64,000 bases of DNA from Phormidium tenue FACHB-886 (GCF_014764505.1 NZ_JACXWX010000008.1:124001-188000); one strand, 5' to 3'; shown: positions 9,404 through 18,812, numbered from the stretch's first letter. The notes: generated from the letters alone by a model not told the origin. Made by a program: numbers and translations.

Positions 9404-10576
9404 ATGCTTAAGCTAACACAAGCCATTCGCCGTTCATTGCCGATCTTGGGTGTATTGGTTTTAGCCGCCTGTACCGCAAATAGCCCAAATGCAGGCAATA
9501 ATACGGGCAATTCAAATCAGCCGAATCAGGCAAGCGCTCCGGCAAACACCCAGTTCAGTGCAGCCAAAGACTGCAAGAACGTGGGCATTTTGCTGCCTGA
9601 ATCGGACTCTTCCGCCCGCTATGAAGCCTACGATCGCCCCCTACTAGAGCGGGAAATTAAAGCTGCTGTGCCCGGGGTGACGATTCAGTACGCAAACGCC
9701 AACAACAACGCAGCAACGCAGCAAAACCAGGCAGAGGCCGCGCTAACCAAAGGCGCTTGCATTCTGGTTGTTGACCCGAACGACAGCGATCAGGCATCGG
9801 TGATTGTGCAGCAGGCAAAAAACAGCGGGGTTCCGGTCATCGCTTACGATCGCCTGATCCAGGATCCCGATTTGGCTTACTACGTGTCTTTCAATAATGA
9901 ACGCGTCGGCGAACTGCAGGGGCAATACATTGTTGACCAATACAAAGCGGGCAACTTTGGTCTGAAAAAGGGAGCCACGATCGCCCTGATCAACGGTGCC
10001 CAAACCGACAACAACGCCCTCCTCTTCCGTCAAGGTGCTCTCAAAGCATTGCAACCTCTGATCGACAGTGGCGATCTCAAAGTGGTGTTTGACCAATACA
10101 CGCCAAACTGGGATAACGCCAGAGCGCAATCGCTTATGGAAGGCGTGTTGACCAAAGAAAGCAACAACGTGGATATTGCCTACGTTGCTAACGACGGCAT
10201 GGCAAACACCGTGATCGCGGCACTCCGCACTCAAAATCTCAACGGCAAGGTGCTAGTGACCGGGCAAGATGCCACGCTGACAGGCATTCAAAATATCCTT
10301 ACCGGCGATCAAGCCATGACGATCTACAAGCCAATCTCCCAAGAAGCCAAGGCAACCGCACGGCTGGTTGCAGCTCTGGTGAATGGCGAAGACACTAGCT
10401 CGATCGTAAACGGCACAACGGAGCTGAAAGGGGGAGGCAGTGTTGCTTCAGTGCTAGAAACGCCGATCACGGTCGATCAAAAAAACGTGGAAGACACGGT
10501 GATCAAAGATGGCTTCTTGACCAAAGAGCAAGTGTGTAATGGTCTGACTGCTAAAGCAGGTGACGTTTGTTCCTAG
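9404..10576 (+). CDS. XylF-like sugar ABC transporter substrate-binding lipoprotein
   Basis: Captures a sugar outside the membrane, 390 residues. The signal peptide ends in the lipobox LVLAAC (Cys near 23), followed by an Asn/Pro-rich tether to about residue 50. The type-1 periplasmic-binding fold shows XylF hallmarks: VPVIAYDRLIQDPD, YVSFNNERVGELQ, GAQTDNNALLFRQGA, VTGQDAT, MTIYKPI and DTVIKDGF. These match E. coli D-xylose binding protein as I recall it, but cyanobacterial relatives such as fructose transporters share the architecture, so the sugar is uncertain. The gene is first in an SBP-ATPase-permease operon and is followed by a hairpin likely to raise its expression over the rest. Confidence 0.9.
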   Translation: MLKLTQAIRRSLPILGVLVLAACTANSPNAGNNTGNSNQPNQASAPANTQFSAAKDCKNVGILLPESDSSARYEAYDRPLLEREIKAAVPGVTIQYANANNNAATQQNQAEAALTKGACILVVDPNDSDQASVIVQQAKNSGVPVIAYDRLIQDPDLAYYVSFNNERVGELQGQYIVDQYKAGNFGLKKGATIALINGAQTDNNALLFRQGALKALQPLIDSGDLKVVFDQYTPNWDNARAQSLMEGVLTKESNNVDIAYVANDGMANTVIAALRTQNLNGKVLVTGQDATLTGIQNILTGDQAMTIYKPISQEAKATARLVAALVNGEDTSSIVNGTTELKGGGSVASVLETPITVDQKNVEDTVIKDGFLTKEQVCNGLTAKAGDVCS

Positions 10577-10590
10577 AGGCTGGCACAGCG

Positions 10591-10619
10591 GAATGAAACG
10601 GGCTTTGCCCGTTTCATTC
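10591..10619 (+). terminator. Intra-operon stem-loop after the binding-protein gene
   Basis: A perfect 13-bp stem with a 3-nt loop (10591-10603 and 10607-10619), 15 bp after the stop. In this position such hairpins usually stabilise the upstream mRNA or terminate partially, giving excess binding protein. Confidence 0.75.
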
Positions 10620-10657
10620 AACAATCTTTTGCACAATTACTCCTTAGGTCAAGGTCA

Positions 10658-11479
10658 ATGACAGATACTTTCTCAGTCCGATCGGACAGCCAATCTGCCA
10701 ACGGCAAAGCACCTCGGCTGCAGCTCAAAAATATTTGCAAATCTTTCGGCGGGGTGCAAGCCCTCAAACACGTCGATTTTGAAGTATACGATGGCGAAGT
10801 TGTGGGCTTGGTGGGAGATAACGGGGCAGGCAAATCCACGCTGATCAAAACGATGTCTGGCGCTTATATCCCAGACCAAGGTGAGATCTTGATCGATCAG
10901 CAGCCCGTCACGATTCAAAGCCCGCAGGACTCCACGCGACAGGGCATCGAAACGGTCTATCAAGACTTAGCCCTGTGCGACAACCTGGATGTGGTGGCAA
11001 ACCTCTGGCTCGGTCGAGAGGCTTACCGCAATCTAGGGTTTGTCCGCGTGCTGGATGAAGCCGAAATGGAACGCCGCACGCTCGAAGTGCTCCGAACCCT
11101 GGATGTGAAAATTCCTTCGATTCGGGCAACGGTGGCGGGTCTGTCTGGTGGACAGCGCCAGTGTGTCGCCGTTGCCAAAACGATTCTGCGACAGCCCAAG
11201 GTTGTGCTGCTAGACGAACCGACTGCTGCGCTGGGCGTCGCGCAAACTCGCCAGGTGCTGAACTTAATTCTGCGGCTGAAGCAGCAAGGGCAAGCAGTGG
11301 TGGTGATTTCGCACAACCTCCAGGATGTTTTTGAAGTGACCGATCGAATTATTGTCATGCGGCTGGGGCAGCGGGTGCGCACCTTTGAAACGCGCAACAG
11401 TACCCGCGCCGATGTGGTTGCTGCTATCACCGGGGCAGATGCGGCTGCCATGACTGAAACAGACGTCACGGGCGTTTAA
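10658..11479 (+). CDS. Sugar ABC transporter ATP-binding protein, single ABC domain
   Basis: ATPase of the sugar importer, 273 residues. Walker A GDNGAGKSTLIKTMSG, signature LSGGQRQCVAVAKTI, Walker B VVLLDEPTAALGV and switch histidine VVISHNLQDV are present. The D of GDNGAGKS and the ALGV continuation are typical of the CUT2 family (xylose, ribose, fructose). XylG and RbsA normally carry two fused ABC domains of about 500 residues; this protein has one, as in FrcA-type transporters, so it should work as a homodimer. It follows the binding-protein gene after the hairpin and precedes the permease. Confidence 0.93.
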   Translation: MTDTFSVRSDSQSANGKAPRLQLKNICKSFGGVQALKHVDFEVYDGEVVGLVGDNGAGKSTLIKTMSGAYIPDQGEILIDQQPVTIQSPQDSTRQGIETVYQDLALCDNLDVVANLWLGREAYRNLGFVRVLDEAEMERRTLEVLRTLDVKIPSIRATVAGLSGGQRQCVAVAKTILRQPKVVLLDEPTAALGVAQTRQVLNLILRLKQQGQAVVVISHNLQDVFEVTDRIIVMRLGQRVRTFETRNSTRADVVAAITGADAAAMTETDVTGV

Positions 11480-11541
11480 GCTCGTCGGTCTGACTCGTCT
11501 GAAGAAATGCTCTAGACCTGTTGTTGATTTATCCACAAGCC

Positions 11542-12783
11542 ATGAAGAGTTTAGATCCTAATACGCCCCATGAGAGTCACGGTAGCACTTTGACTCAGCA
11601 ACCGGGCGCTGAACCGCCCGAAAAAGCTAAATTTGACCTGCGATCGCTCATGCAAGGCGATCTGGGCTTTATCCCCGTCTTGATTACGCTAGCGCTGATC
11701 ACAATTTATTTTCAGCTGACCACGAGCGGTGTCTTTCTGCAGGCTCGTAACCTTTCCAACCTGACGCAGCAGATCGTGGCGATCGGCATCCTCAGCGTTG
11801 CCGCAGTGCTGGTGCTGCTGCTGGGCGAAATTGACCTGAGTTTGGCAGCTGTTGCGCAAGCCTGTGCGGCAATTATGGCAACGCTGTCGGTGTACCAAAA
11901 CTTAAATGCAGGGCTGGCAATTTTGGTAGCGCTGCTGGTCGGTGCGTTGATTGGGTTGATCAACGGCTTTTTTGTAGCGGTGCTGCGGGTGCCGTCATTT
12001 ATTGTCACGCTGGCGGGTTCGATCGGCTATGCCGGACTGCTGCTGCTGGTTATGGGACCGCAGACTACCCTGGTGATCCGCGATCCGGCGATTCGATCGC
12101 TTGCTCCCACCTACTTGCCGCCTGCCGTGGGCTGGGGTATTCCGATCGTTGGCTTGGCGCTCTATGCTTTGGGCACTTGGTACAATCGGCAGCGGCGGAC
12201 GCAGGCAGGCTTGCCCGTGCAGCATGCCACCCAAACCGTGCTGCAGTTAGCGGCAGCAGCGGCAGTTGCCCTGATTATCGTCTTCCTCTTCCAGTCTTAT
12301 CAGGGCGTTCCCCAAGCGGTGATGATCGCGTTGGGCTTGGTCGTCGTGTTCTGGCTGCTGCTGAAAAAGACAGCCTTTGGTCGTCATCTGTATGCAGTGG
12401 GCGGCAACGCGGAGGCAGCACGGCGGGCGGGCATCAACGTGGTTCGCATGAAGATCACGGTCTTTGTGCTGGCTTCAACGCTAGCAGCCTTTGCCGGCGT
12501 CATGATGACCTCGCGCAGCACCGCCGTTGCCACGCAAATTAGCTCGACGCTGCTGCTAAATGCGATCGCCGCTGCGGTGATCGGCGGTGTTAGCCTCTTT
12601 GGCGGGCGGGGTTCAGTTTGGGCAGTGGTGCTGGGAGCCTTAGTGATCGGCAGCTTGGACAATGGCTTAGATCTGCTCAACCAGGATCAAGGCATTAAGA
12701 ACATTGTGCAAGGCATTGTGCTGGTGCTGGCGGTCACAGCAGATGCGATCGTGCGTCGCGCTGGGTTTGCCAAAGGGAAGTAG
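11542..12783 (+). CDS. XylH-like sugar ABC transporter permease
   Basis: Membrane subunit of the sugar importer. The ATG at 11542 gives 413 residues; an in-frame TTG at 11521 is less likely. About ten hydrophobic segments are present with the CUT2 signatures GEIDLSLAAVAQ near residue 95 and AVGGNAEAARRAGINV in the cytoplasmic loop before the last segments. A charged insert (WYNRQRRTQAGLP) in the middle resembles XylH rather than RbsC. It is the last gene of the operon, followed by a terminator. Substrate unknown, probably a pentose or fructose. Confidence 0.9.
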   Translation: MKSLDPNTPHESHGSTLTQQPGAEPPEKAKFDLRSLMQGDLGFIPVLITLALITIYFQLTTSGVFLQARNLSNLTQQIVAIGILSVAAVLVLLLGEIDLSLAAVAQACAAIMATLSVYQNLNAGLAILVALLVGALIGLINGFFVAVLRVPSFIVTLAGSIGYAGLLLLVMGPQTTLVIRDPAIRSLAPTYLPPAVGWGIPIVGLALYALGTWYNRQRRTQAGLPVQHATQTVLQLAAAAAVALIIVFLFQSYQGVPQAVMIALGLVVVFWLLLKKTAFGRHLYAVGGNAEAARRAGINVVRMKITVFVLASTLAAFAGVMMTSRSTAVATQISSTLLLNAIAAAVIGGVSLFGGRGSVWAVVLGALVIGSLDNGLDLLNQDQGIKNIVQGIVLVLAVTADAIVRRAGFAKGK

Positions 12784-12881
12784 CAAGCAGGCTTCTCCAG
12801 ATTCATAGCGCTTTGCGCTCAGCTGAAGGATGGTTTGTGGTACGCCGTGCGCAGCGCGGCACACCAAAGAAAGTACCTCAC

Positions 12882-12924
12882 AAGCGGGTTTCGGTGATGC
12901 TTCGCATTACTGCCCGCTTTTTTT
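12882..12924 (+). terminator. Terminator of the sugar importer operon
   Basis: AAGCGGG pairs with CCCGCTT, enclosing an inner stem GTGATGC/GCATTAC, followed by a run of seven T. This is a canonical intrinsic terminator about 100 bp after the permease stop. Confidence 0.85.
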
Positions 12925-13072
12925 GCGCTGTCCGGTCGTATTCCATCTGACGTTTCCATCGGACGGGCCACCCAAACTGCAAACTGATCTCGCTGATCCC
13001 CAATTCTGATAAACTGCTTCCCTAGGGCTTAGTCCGCAAAATGACGCAAAACCAAGCAGGAGGGATAGTTCG

Positions 13073-14110
13073 GTGGAGTCAACACTCGGCTTAGAAATTA
13101 TTGAAGTAGTTGAGCAGGCAGCGATTGCGTCGGCTCGACTGATGGGAAAAGGCGACAAGAACGAAGCGGATCGGGTGGCAGTGGAAGCGATGCGAGAGCG
13201 CATGAACAAAATTTACATGCGCGGCAAAATCGTCATCGGAGAAGGCGAGCGAGACGATGCCCCCATGCTCTATATCGGTGAAGAAGTGGGCATCTGCACC
13301 CAGCCAGATGCTAAAGACTACTGCAACCCAGATGAGCTGCTCGAGATTGACATCGCCGTTGACCCTTGCGAAGGAACAAACCTCTGTGCCTATGGTCAGC
13401 CCGGTTCTATGGCGGTGCTGGCAATCTCTGAGAAGGGCGGGCTGTTTGCAGCACCAGACTTCTACATGAACAAGCTCGCAGCGCCGCCAGCCGCCAAGGG
13501 CAAAGTAGACATCCGCAAGTCTGCCACCGAAAACCTGAAGATTTTGGCGGAGTGTCTCGATCGCGGTATCGATGAACTCGTAGTAGTGGTGATGAAGCGT
13601 GACCGCCACAACGACCTGATCAAAGAAATCCGGGAAGCAGGCGCTAGGGTACGGTTGATTTCGGATGGCGACGTGTCGGCGGCGATCTCCTGTGCCTTTG
13701 CTGGAACCAACACCCATGCGCTGATGGGAATTGGGGCAGCTCCGGAAGGCGTAATTTCGGCGGCAGCGATGCGGGCACTGGGAGGACACTTCCAGGGTCA
13801 GCTGATTTACGACCCGGCAATTGTCAAAACGGGCTTAATCGGCGAAAGCAGGGAAGCAAACCTAGAGCGGCTCGCCTCGATGGGCATCACCGACGCCGAT
13901 CGGATTTATGAAGCAGAAGAGCTGGCATCGGGTCGAACGTTGCTGTTTGCTGCCTGCGGCATTACCTCTGGGACGCTGATGGAAGGGGTTCGCTTCTTTA
14001 AGGGCGGCGCTCGGACGCAGAGCTTGGTCATCTCCAACCAGTCCAACACGACTCGCTTTGTCGACACAATCCACATGTTTGGCGATCAGAAGTACTTGCA
14101 GCTGCACTAG
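13073..14110 (+). CDS. glpX: Fructose-1,6-/sedoheptulose-1,7-bisphosphatase, class II (GlpX type)
   Basis: Removes the C1 phosphate from fructose 1,6- and sedoheptulose 1,7-bisphosphate, a key Calvin-cycle and gluconeogenic step in cyanobacteria, where one bifunctional enzyme often does both. The 345-residue product starts with GTG at 13073 behind a strong AGGAGGG site. Metal/phosphate motifs include [33 protein letters not shown] and [14 protein letters not shown]. The sequence closely follows the cyanobacterial F-I type as I remember it ([20 protein letters not shown]). It stands alone between terminators. Confidence 0.96.
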   Translation: MESTLGLEIIEVVEQAAIASARLMGKGDKNEADRVAVEAMRERMNKIYMRGKIVIGEGERDDAPMLYIGEEVGICTQPDAKDYCNPDELLEIDIAVDPCEGTNLCAYGQPGSMAVLAISEKGGLFAAPDFYMNKLAAPPAAKGKVDIRKSATENLKILAECLDRGIDELVVVVMKRDRHNDLIKEIREAGARVRLISDGDVSAAISCAFAGTNTHALMGIGAAPEGVISAAAMRALGGHFQGQLIYDPAIVKTGLIGESREANLERLASMGITDADRIYEAEELASGRTLLFAACGITSGTLMEGVRFFKGGARTQSLVISNQSNTTRFVDTIHMFGDQKYLQLH

Positions 14111-14507
14111 ACAAGCCTGAAGTTTTCTCAGAGCTGATCTTCATCCCAAAGCGCAATTAAAAGTGAGAGACGCGATCGATCGCGTCTCTTAATTGTTGTA
14201 TAGCGCGCTTTGCATTCACAAAAATTTACGCGATCGCCCTGCCTCCACTATTTTTCATACCCGCTACAGATCACCACGAATTGATAGACTCTTTCTAAGC
14301 TGAATATAGAGAGCGATTCTGTCGCTCCTTCATTAACCTAAATTGTGCAAACAATTGTTGAAAAACTCGGAGATTGGTTTGAGGAATGAGAAAAAAGTGG
14401 TAAGGATTGCAGCCGATCTTCATTCGCTCATCCCCCTCGCTTTGATCTCGCTTCAATCAATTCATCTTTATCAATCCAGCACAAAACAAGATCGTTTGGG
14501 AGGATAA
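14111..14507. other. Intergenic region between glpX and hemA
   Basis: Holds the glpX terminator (14166-14189) and presumably the hemA promoter. Nothing else was recognised. Confidence 0.6.
14166..14189 (+). terminator. Palindromic hairpin after glpX
   Basis: AGAGACGCGATC and its exact complement form a 24-nt perfect palindrome built around the HIP1 core, 56 bp after the stop and followed by TTAATTGTT. Confidence 0.65.
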
Positions 14508-15797
14508 ATGAATATTGTTGTCGTGGGTCTGAGCCATAAAACAGCCCCGGTGGACGTGCGAGAAAAATTGAGCATCCCCACCCCACAAATGGAAGCCGCG
14601 ATCGCTCAGTTGTGCAGCTATCCGCATATTGAAGAAGCGACGATTTTGAGCACCTGCAATCGATTGGAGGTTTACATTGTCGCTAGCGAAACCGAGCAGG
14701 GCATCCGCGAGGTCACCCAGTTCCTCGCAGAGTATGGCAAATTGCCCATGCACCAATTGCGTCCTTACTTATTTATGCTGCTGCATCAAGATGCCGTCAT
14801 GCATCTGATGCGCGTCTCTGCTGGGTTAGATAGCCTTGTCTTGGGCGAAGGGCAAATTCTGGCACAGGTGAAGCACACCCATAAAGTTGGGCAGCAATAC
14901 AGCGGTATCGGGCGAATTCTCAATCAACTCTTTAAGCAAGCGCTCACCGCCGGTAAGCGTGTCCGTACTGAAACCAGCATCGGCACAGGGGCAGTGTCGA
15001 TTAGCTCTGCAGCAGTTGAGTTAGCCTGCCTCAAGGTGCAAAATTTGGCAGCCTGTCGAATTGCCATCTTGGGTGCTGGCAAAATGTCTCGCCTCGTCGT
15101 GCAGCATCTTCTTTCTAAAGGGGCAACCCAAATTTGCATCGTTAACCGATCGATGGAAGGGGCACGCGATCTAGCGCAGCAGTTCAAAGACACAGAGCTG
15201 AAGCTACATACCATGCCGGAAATGATGTCGGTCATCACAAATTCAGACATCGTATTCACTGCTACTGCTGCCACCGAGCCATTGCTCGATCGCGCCAAGC
15301 TAGAAGCAGCGATCGATCCCTGCTGTAGCTTGATGCTGTTTGACATCGCCGTACCCCGCAACGTCGATGCAGACACCAACGATTTGTCCAACGTTCATGC
15401 CTTCAATGTGGATGACCTGAAGGCAGTCGTTGCTCAAAACCAGGAGAGCCGTCGCCAGATGGCGCTGGAGGCCGAAGGCATTCTGGATGAAGAAGTCGAG
15501 GCATTTGATAACTGGTGGCGATCGCTCGACACAGTTTCCACGATCAGCAGCCTCCGCAACAAGATCGAAACTATCCGCACCCAAGAGCTGGAAAAAGCGT
15601 TGTCGCGGCTTGGCTCTGAGTTTGGCGAAAAGCATCAGGAGATTATCGAGGCGCTCACGCGTGGTATTGTCAACAAAATCCTGCATGACCCCATGGTGCA
15701 GCTCCGTGCCCAGCAAGACATTGAAGCGCGCCGCAAAGCCATGCAGACGCTGCAAACGCTGTTCAACCTAGAATCCGCTTCTAATAGTTCCGTGTAG
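14508..15797 (+). CDS. hemA: Glutamyl-tRNA reductase
   Basis: Reduces glutamyl-tRNA to glutamate-1-semialdehyde with NADPH, the first committed step to 5-aminolevulinate, haem, chlorophyll and bilins. The product is 429 residues, full length. Catalytic C50 lies in [11 protein letters not shown], the conserved [14 protein letters not shown] opens the protein, and the NADPH-binding fold shows [15 protein letters not shown]. The C-terminal helical dimerisation region is complete. The start has a good site (GGGAGGATAA). Monocistronic, ending in a hairpin shared with the convergent downstream gene. Confidence 0.97.
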   Translation: MNIVVVGLSHKTAPVDVREKLSIPTPQMEAAIAQLCSYPHIEEATILSTCNRLEVYIVASETEQGIREVTQFLAEYGKLPMHQLRPYLFMLLHQDAVMHLMRVSAGLDSLVLGEGQILAQVKHTHKVGQQYSGIGRILNQLFKQALTAGKRVRTETSIGTGAVSISSAAVELACLKVQNLAACRIAILGAGKMSRLVVQHLLSKGATQICIVNRSMEGARDLAQQFKDTELKLHTMPEMMSVITNSDIVFTATAATEPLLDRAKLEAAIDPCCSLMLFDIAVPRNVDADTNDLSNVHAFNVDDLKAVVAQNQESRRQMALEAEGILDEEVEAFDNWWRSLDTVSTISSLRNKIETIRTQELEKALSRLGSEFGEKHQEIIEALTRGIVNKILHDPMVQLRAQQDIEARRKAMQTLQTLFNLESASNSSV

Positions 15798-15803
15798 CTA
15801 CAA

Positions 15804-15838
15804 CAGGAAGCAGAAGGGAATCGCTCTTCTGCTTCCTG
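15804..15838. terminator. Bidirectional hairpin between hemA and the convergent gene
   Basis: CAGGAAGCAGAAG (15804-15816) pairs perfectly with 15826-15838, 9-nt loop, between two convergent stop codons. Confidence 0.75.
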
Positions 15839-15841
15839 CTA

Positions 15842-16912
15842 TTACACATTTGCCTGCGCCATTGCAAAAATCTTGCGGAGCGATCGCGTATAGGAACGCA
15901 GGCTGTCGCTTTGCTCTTGATCTACCCTGGCATGAATTTCCGCTTCTAGTGCCTGCAGCATCATTTCCACTAGCTCCCACCGCACCCCCACGCTGGGAAA
16001 CACCGCAATACACAGTGGCAGCAGCTCTTGCTCGATCGCTCCCATATTGCGCTCTAGCACACACAGCCACAGATAGCCTTGGAACATATGAAGATCGCGC
16101 AGTGTGGAAGCAGCTACATCTTTATTCTTTAACCCCCCCCGCCGGCTCTGGTGATTTGGGTAGGCTTGCAGAGCGCGACTGTAAACCGACTGAGAAATCA
16201 AATGGCTCATGTCCAACAGCTTCTCAATTAGCACCACGGTTGGAGAATTGGGCGCATAAGTGGCGGCAGCAGCACAAAGACGCTGCCACGGAATGCAAAC
16301 CTGCTCTTCCACAAATTTCAAATAAGGCGTCAGCAACACTTGCTCACAGAGCGTTAGCCGCGTCAGAAGTTGTTTGGTGCTCAAGTGAAAGCTGGTAGTA
16401 ATAAAGCCGATCGTGCGTGAATCTGCTGCACATAGATGCCGATCTTGGAGCTGCAACAGCATCGGTTCTAGCTCTGCCGCCAAGATTTGCAGGGCAGGCA
16501 GCATCAGCGCAGGCAAAGCTAGCTTAGTGAATAAAGTGCTAGAAGTATCAATGAAGCGCAGATAGTAGCTGGGTGACTGCTGCTGAGCATAGATCTGTAG
16601 AGTTTTTTCGTAGACCTGCTCCACAGACTGCGAGATCTGTCGGGCATCTGTCAGATTAATAATATTAGGAATATAAGACATCAAAGCATGGGTTTCCAGC
16701 CCTGCCCGAGCGCAGCTAAGCTGGAGTGCTCGATGCACCTTTTCAACCGTTCTGTTTCTGCCCGCTTTAGAAGCAGTCTCCACTAGATCAGCAGTTGGAA
16801 ACTCGCCCCGTTGGGCAGGAAGCACCGATAGATCTGGTAAATAGCGGGCTGTCCATAGCTTAATCAGCCGATTTGACGCGGCAGTATCGGCCACTCTAGC
16901 AGTCTTCAACAT
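15842..16912 (-). CDS. Unrecognised helical protein, 356 residues
   Basis: I do not recognise this family. The ATG at 16912 is chosen because AGGAAG lies 6 bp before it; the open frame extends 27 codons further up without ribosome site or family-like sequence. The protein has no signal peptide or clear membrane segment. It is rich in Leu, Ala and Gln and looks largely alpha-helical, with Cys residues scattered (LSCARAG, LTLCEQ, PWQRLCAAA, LWLCVLE, LPLCIAV). It reads toward hemA and its promoter faces the globin/Roadblock genes across 925 bp containing several hairpins. A structural or adaptor role is possible but unsupported. Confidence 0.75.
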   Translation of the reverse strand: MLKTARVADTAASNRLIKLWTARYLPDLSVLPAQRGEFPTADLVETASKAGRNRTVEKVHRALQLSCARAGLETHALMSYIPNIINLTDARQISQSVEQVYEKTLQIYAQQQSPSYYLRFIDTSSTLFTKLALPALMLPALQILAAELEPMLLQLQDRHLCAADSRTIGFITTSFHLSTKQLLTRLTLCEQVLLTPYLKFVEEQVCIPWQRLCAAAATYAPNSPTVVLIEKLLDMSHLISQSVYSRALQAYPNHQSRRGGLKNKDVAASTLRDLHMFQGYLWLCVLERNMGAIEQELLPLCIAVFPSVGVRWELVEMMLQALEAEIHARVDQEQSDSLRSYTRSLRKIFAMAQANV

Positions 16913-17000
16913 GATTTCTTCCTGGCTGTAGACTCTATTGTGGTAGATGCGTTTTTCACAAGATAGCTTACTTTTAACGGTGTAACAAAACATTTATTGT

Positions 17001-17024
17001 GTGATGTATCGCGGCAAACATCAC
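17001..17024. repeat. Inverted repeat upstream of the unknown helical gene
   Basis: GTGATGT and ACATCAC around 10 bp. With the hairpin at 17066-17096 it gives several GTGAT-type half sites 90-185 bp before the gene start at 16912; a regulator site is possible. Confidence 0.4.
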
Positions 17025-17065
17025 GCAATCGAAAATTATCTTGCCGATTTCCTGCAGTAACTAGT

Positions 17066-17096
17066 GTGATTTCTTGCCGATCTGGTAAGAAATCAC
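17066..17096. repeat. 13-bp inverted repeat upstream of the unknown helical gene
   Basis: GTGATTTCTTGCC, 5 bp, GGTAAGAAATCAC; twelve of thirteen positions pair. The neighbouring TTGCCGAT is also present at 17041-17048 and 17074-17081. Confidence 0.5.
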
Positions 17097-17556
17097 GGCG
17101 ATTTGATGTTCATGTCACTCAATTTCATAGACGCTTCACAAAACCCTGTCTAGAATTTACAGGAAGCGAATACTACTCCTTACCGCATCTACCCAAATCT
17201 CAGCAGGGGCTGCAACTTCAAGGTATCTAAGAAGGATGCATCCCCTCAGCCAGACGATCTTTCGCTTAAAGTCCTCTCGAGCGAGGGCTAATGCCCGCAG
17301 CAAGCAAAGTAGCAAATGCCTGAATATTTGGCATCTCAGACATCCTTCTAGAACTGCAGCTAAAAAGTAGTTGAAGCGCAATATCTTCTAAAGGAATCAG
17401 CAAAAACTTGAATAGTTAAGCTAAATTACCTATCTCGCAAGCACTAGTTTATCAAAATGCTGACGATCAGGTAACCACAGCAGACGCACGCTATTTAAAG
17501 CAATACAAAAGCTGGAGTGTATTAAATCAGTCCTAACAGTATAGATATATAGCAAT

Positions 17557-17637
17557 CTTGAATGAACAACCCATAGTTGATTTTTGGGAAGCTGTGTTGT
17601 ATAAAGCTTTCCAAAAATCGACCTGCGTTCAATCAAG
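17557..17637. repeat. Nested inverted repeat (81 bp) upstream of the globin gene
   Basis: Outer arms CTTGAATGAAC (17557-17567) and GTTCAATCAAG (17627-17637) with one mismatch. Inner arms GATTTTTGGGAAGC (17579-17592) and GCTTTCCAAAAATC (17606-17619) with one G-U pair. As RNA it would fold into a two-tier stem; as DNA it resembles a very small palindromic element. Confidence 0.55.
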
Positions 17638-17837
17638 TGCAAAGCGCTGCGAATGCCTAGAAAGAAGTCTTGTAGCTTGTCGCTGTTGTTGACCTAACTG
17701 AATTTTGAAAAATAACAGCAAAACTTACTGAAAAGGGTTTTATACAACTGAAAGATATATCGTGCAAAGGCTAGCTGCCATAGAGCTAGTTTTTAGCTCT
17801 GTATAGCCAAAATGTCCCGAATTAGAAGGAGACAACT

Positions 17838-18392
17838 ATGACGCTGAATCCCCAAGAGTTCTTAGAAACTCTGGAGCGCCGAGTTAGTTTTACCAGTGAA
17901 GATAAGTCACTCTTGCAAGCCCACGCCGATTGGGGAAAAGCGATCTCCTCAGACATGGCAGAGCATTTCTATGCCTATATGGGACGCGACAACGAGATGA
18001 ACCGCATTTTGAACGCTGAAGACGGACGGATTCATCGCCTGCGGGAAACGTTTGTGCAATGGTTCGCTGAAATGTTTACAGGCATGGACAACTGGGGCAA
18101 AGACTACGCCGATCGCCGCTGGCGGATTGGTTTAGTGCATGTGCGACTTGGCATTGGACCACAGCATGTGGTTCCAGCAATGGCAACAGTGGTTCATGAA
18201 GTGAGCAAGCGATCGAAGCTTGACGGCAAACCAGAGGCGCTGGAAGAGGCTTTAGGGCGGGTTTGCATGATTGATTTAGCATTCATCGAACAGGCTTATG
18301 TTGAGGTCAGCTCTGCTGCAGTTCTGCGCGAAACAGGCTGGACTGAAGGGCTGTTTAGACGGCTCATTGCAACGGGCGCCAATGCAATGTAG
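17838..18392 (+). CDS. Protoglobin-type sensor globin domain protein
   Basis: A stand-alone haem-binding sensor domain of 184 residues behind a good site (AAGGAGACAACT). It matches the globin-coupled-sensor/protoglobin fold: W75 and F76 in FVQWFAEMF, then YADRRWRIGLVHVRLGI, in which H101 is the expected proximal haem ligand. Family members bind O2, CO or NO and usually pass the signal to a fused or partner output domain; here no output domain is fused. The next genes are a Roadblock/LC7 protein (48 bp away) and an NB-ARC ATPase, which may be its partners. Haem binding is inferred from the motif only. Confidence 0.88.
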   Translation: MTLNPQEFLETLERRVSFTSEDKSLLQAHADWGKAISSDMAEHFYAYMGRDNEMNRILNAEDGRIHRLRETFVQWFAEMFTGMDNWGKDYADRRWRIGLVHVRLGIGPQHVVPAMATVVHEVSKRSKLDGKPEALEEALGRVCMIDLAFIEQAYVEVSSAAVLRETGWTEGLFRRLIATGANAM

Positions 18393-18440
18393 GCATTGAC
18401 GTCTTTCGTTTTCTAATCAAGTTTAATCAAGAGGTACAAC

Positions 18441-18812
18441 ATGGCAATTGATACTGGCAAGCTAGGGTATATTCTGCAGAACTTTGTGACTACTACATCG
18501 GATGTTCAGGGTGCAGCCATCGTCACACCCGATGGGCTACCGCTTTCTGCAAATTTACCTGGCAACATGGATGAAGAGCGTGTCTCTGCCATGTCTGCGG
18601 CAATGCTATCGCTTGGCGATCGGATTGGGATGGAGCTAGCCCGGGGAACGATCGAGCGAATCTATGTGGAAGGCAACGAGGGATTTAGCATCCTGACCAG
18701 CTGCGGAACCGATGCGGTACTGCTAGTGCTTGCCAACAGAGCAGCCAAGCAGGGAGTACTGCTGCTAGAAATTAAACGTGCTGTCTCAGATTTGCGTCAA
18801 GTGTTGGGCTAA
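18441..18812 (+). CDS. Roadblock/LC7 domain protein
   Basis: A 123-residue single-domain protein that fits the Roadblock/LC7 fold throughout: DVQGAAIVTPDGLPLSANLP, the helix MSAAMLSLGDRIGMELARG and the strands YVEGNEGFSILTSC and VLLVLANRAAKQGVLLLEI. Bacterial members (MglB-like) form dimers that control small Ras-like GTPases. No such GTPase is encoded nearby; the neighbours are a sensor globin upstream and a STAND-type ATPase downstream. A good ribosome site (GAGGTACAAC) precedes the ATG. It is probably co-transcribed with the globin gene. Confidence 0.92.
   Translation: MAIDTGKLGYILQNFVTTTSDVQGAAIVTPDGLPLSANLPGNMDEERVSAMSAAMLSLGDRIGMELARGTIERIYVEGNEGFSILTSCGTDAVLLVLANRAAKQGVLLLEIKRAVSDLRQVLG

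Larger units (their letters stand above)
16913..17837. other. Divergent intergenic region with several inverted repeats, 925 bp
   Basis: A/T-rich spacer between the unknown 356-residue gene and the globin gene. Hairpins lie at 17001-17024, 17066-17096 and 17557-17637. Short frames of 70-77 codons exist on both strands but resemble nothing known and lack ribosome sites. Confidence 0.6.

Noticed and set aside
9207-9416. Short open frame before the sugar-binding protein gene
   Set aside because: No ribosome site, composition like spacer DNA, overlaps the start of the real gene.
13091-13789. 232-codon minus-strand frame opposite glpX
   Set aside because: Antisense shadow; glpX is unambiguous.
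17157-17642. Short frames in the globin upstream region that might be a broken transposase
   Set aside because: No transposase motif or terminal repeats; only generic hydrophobic residues were seen.
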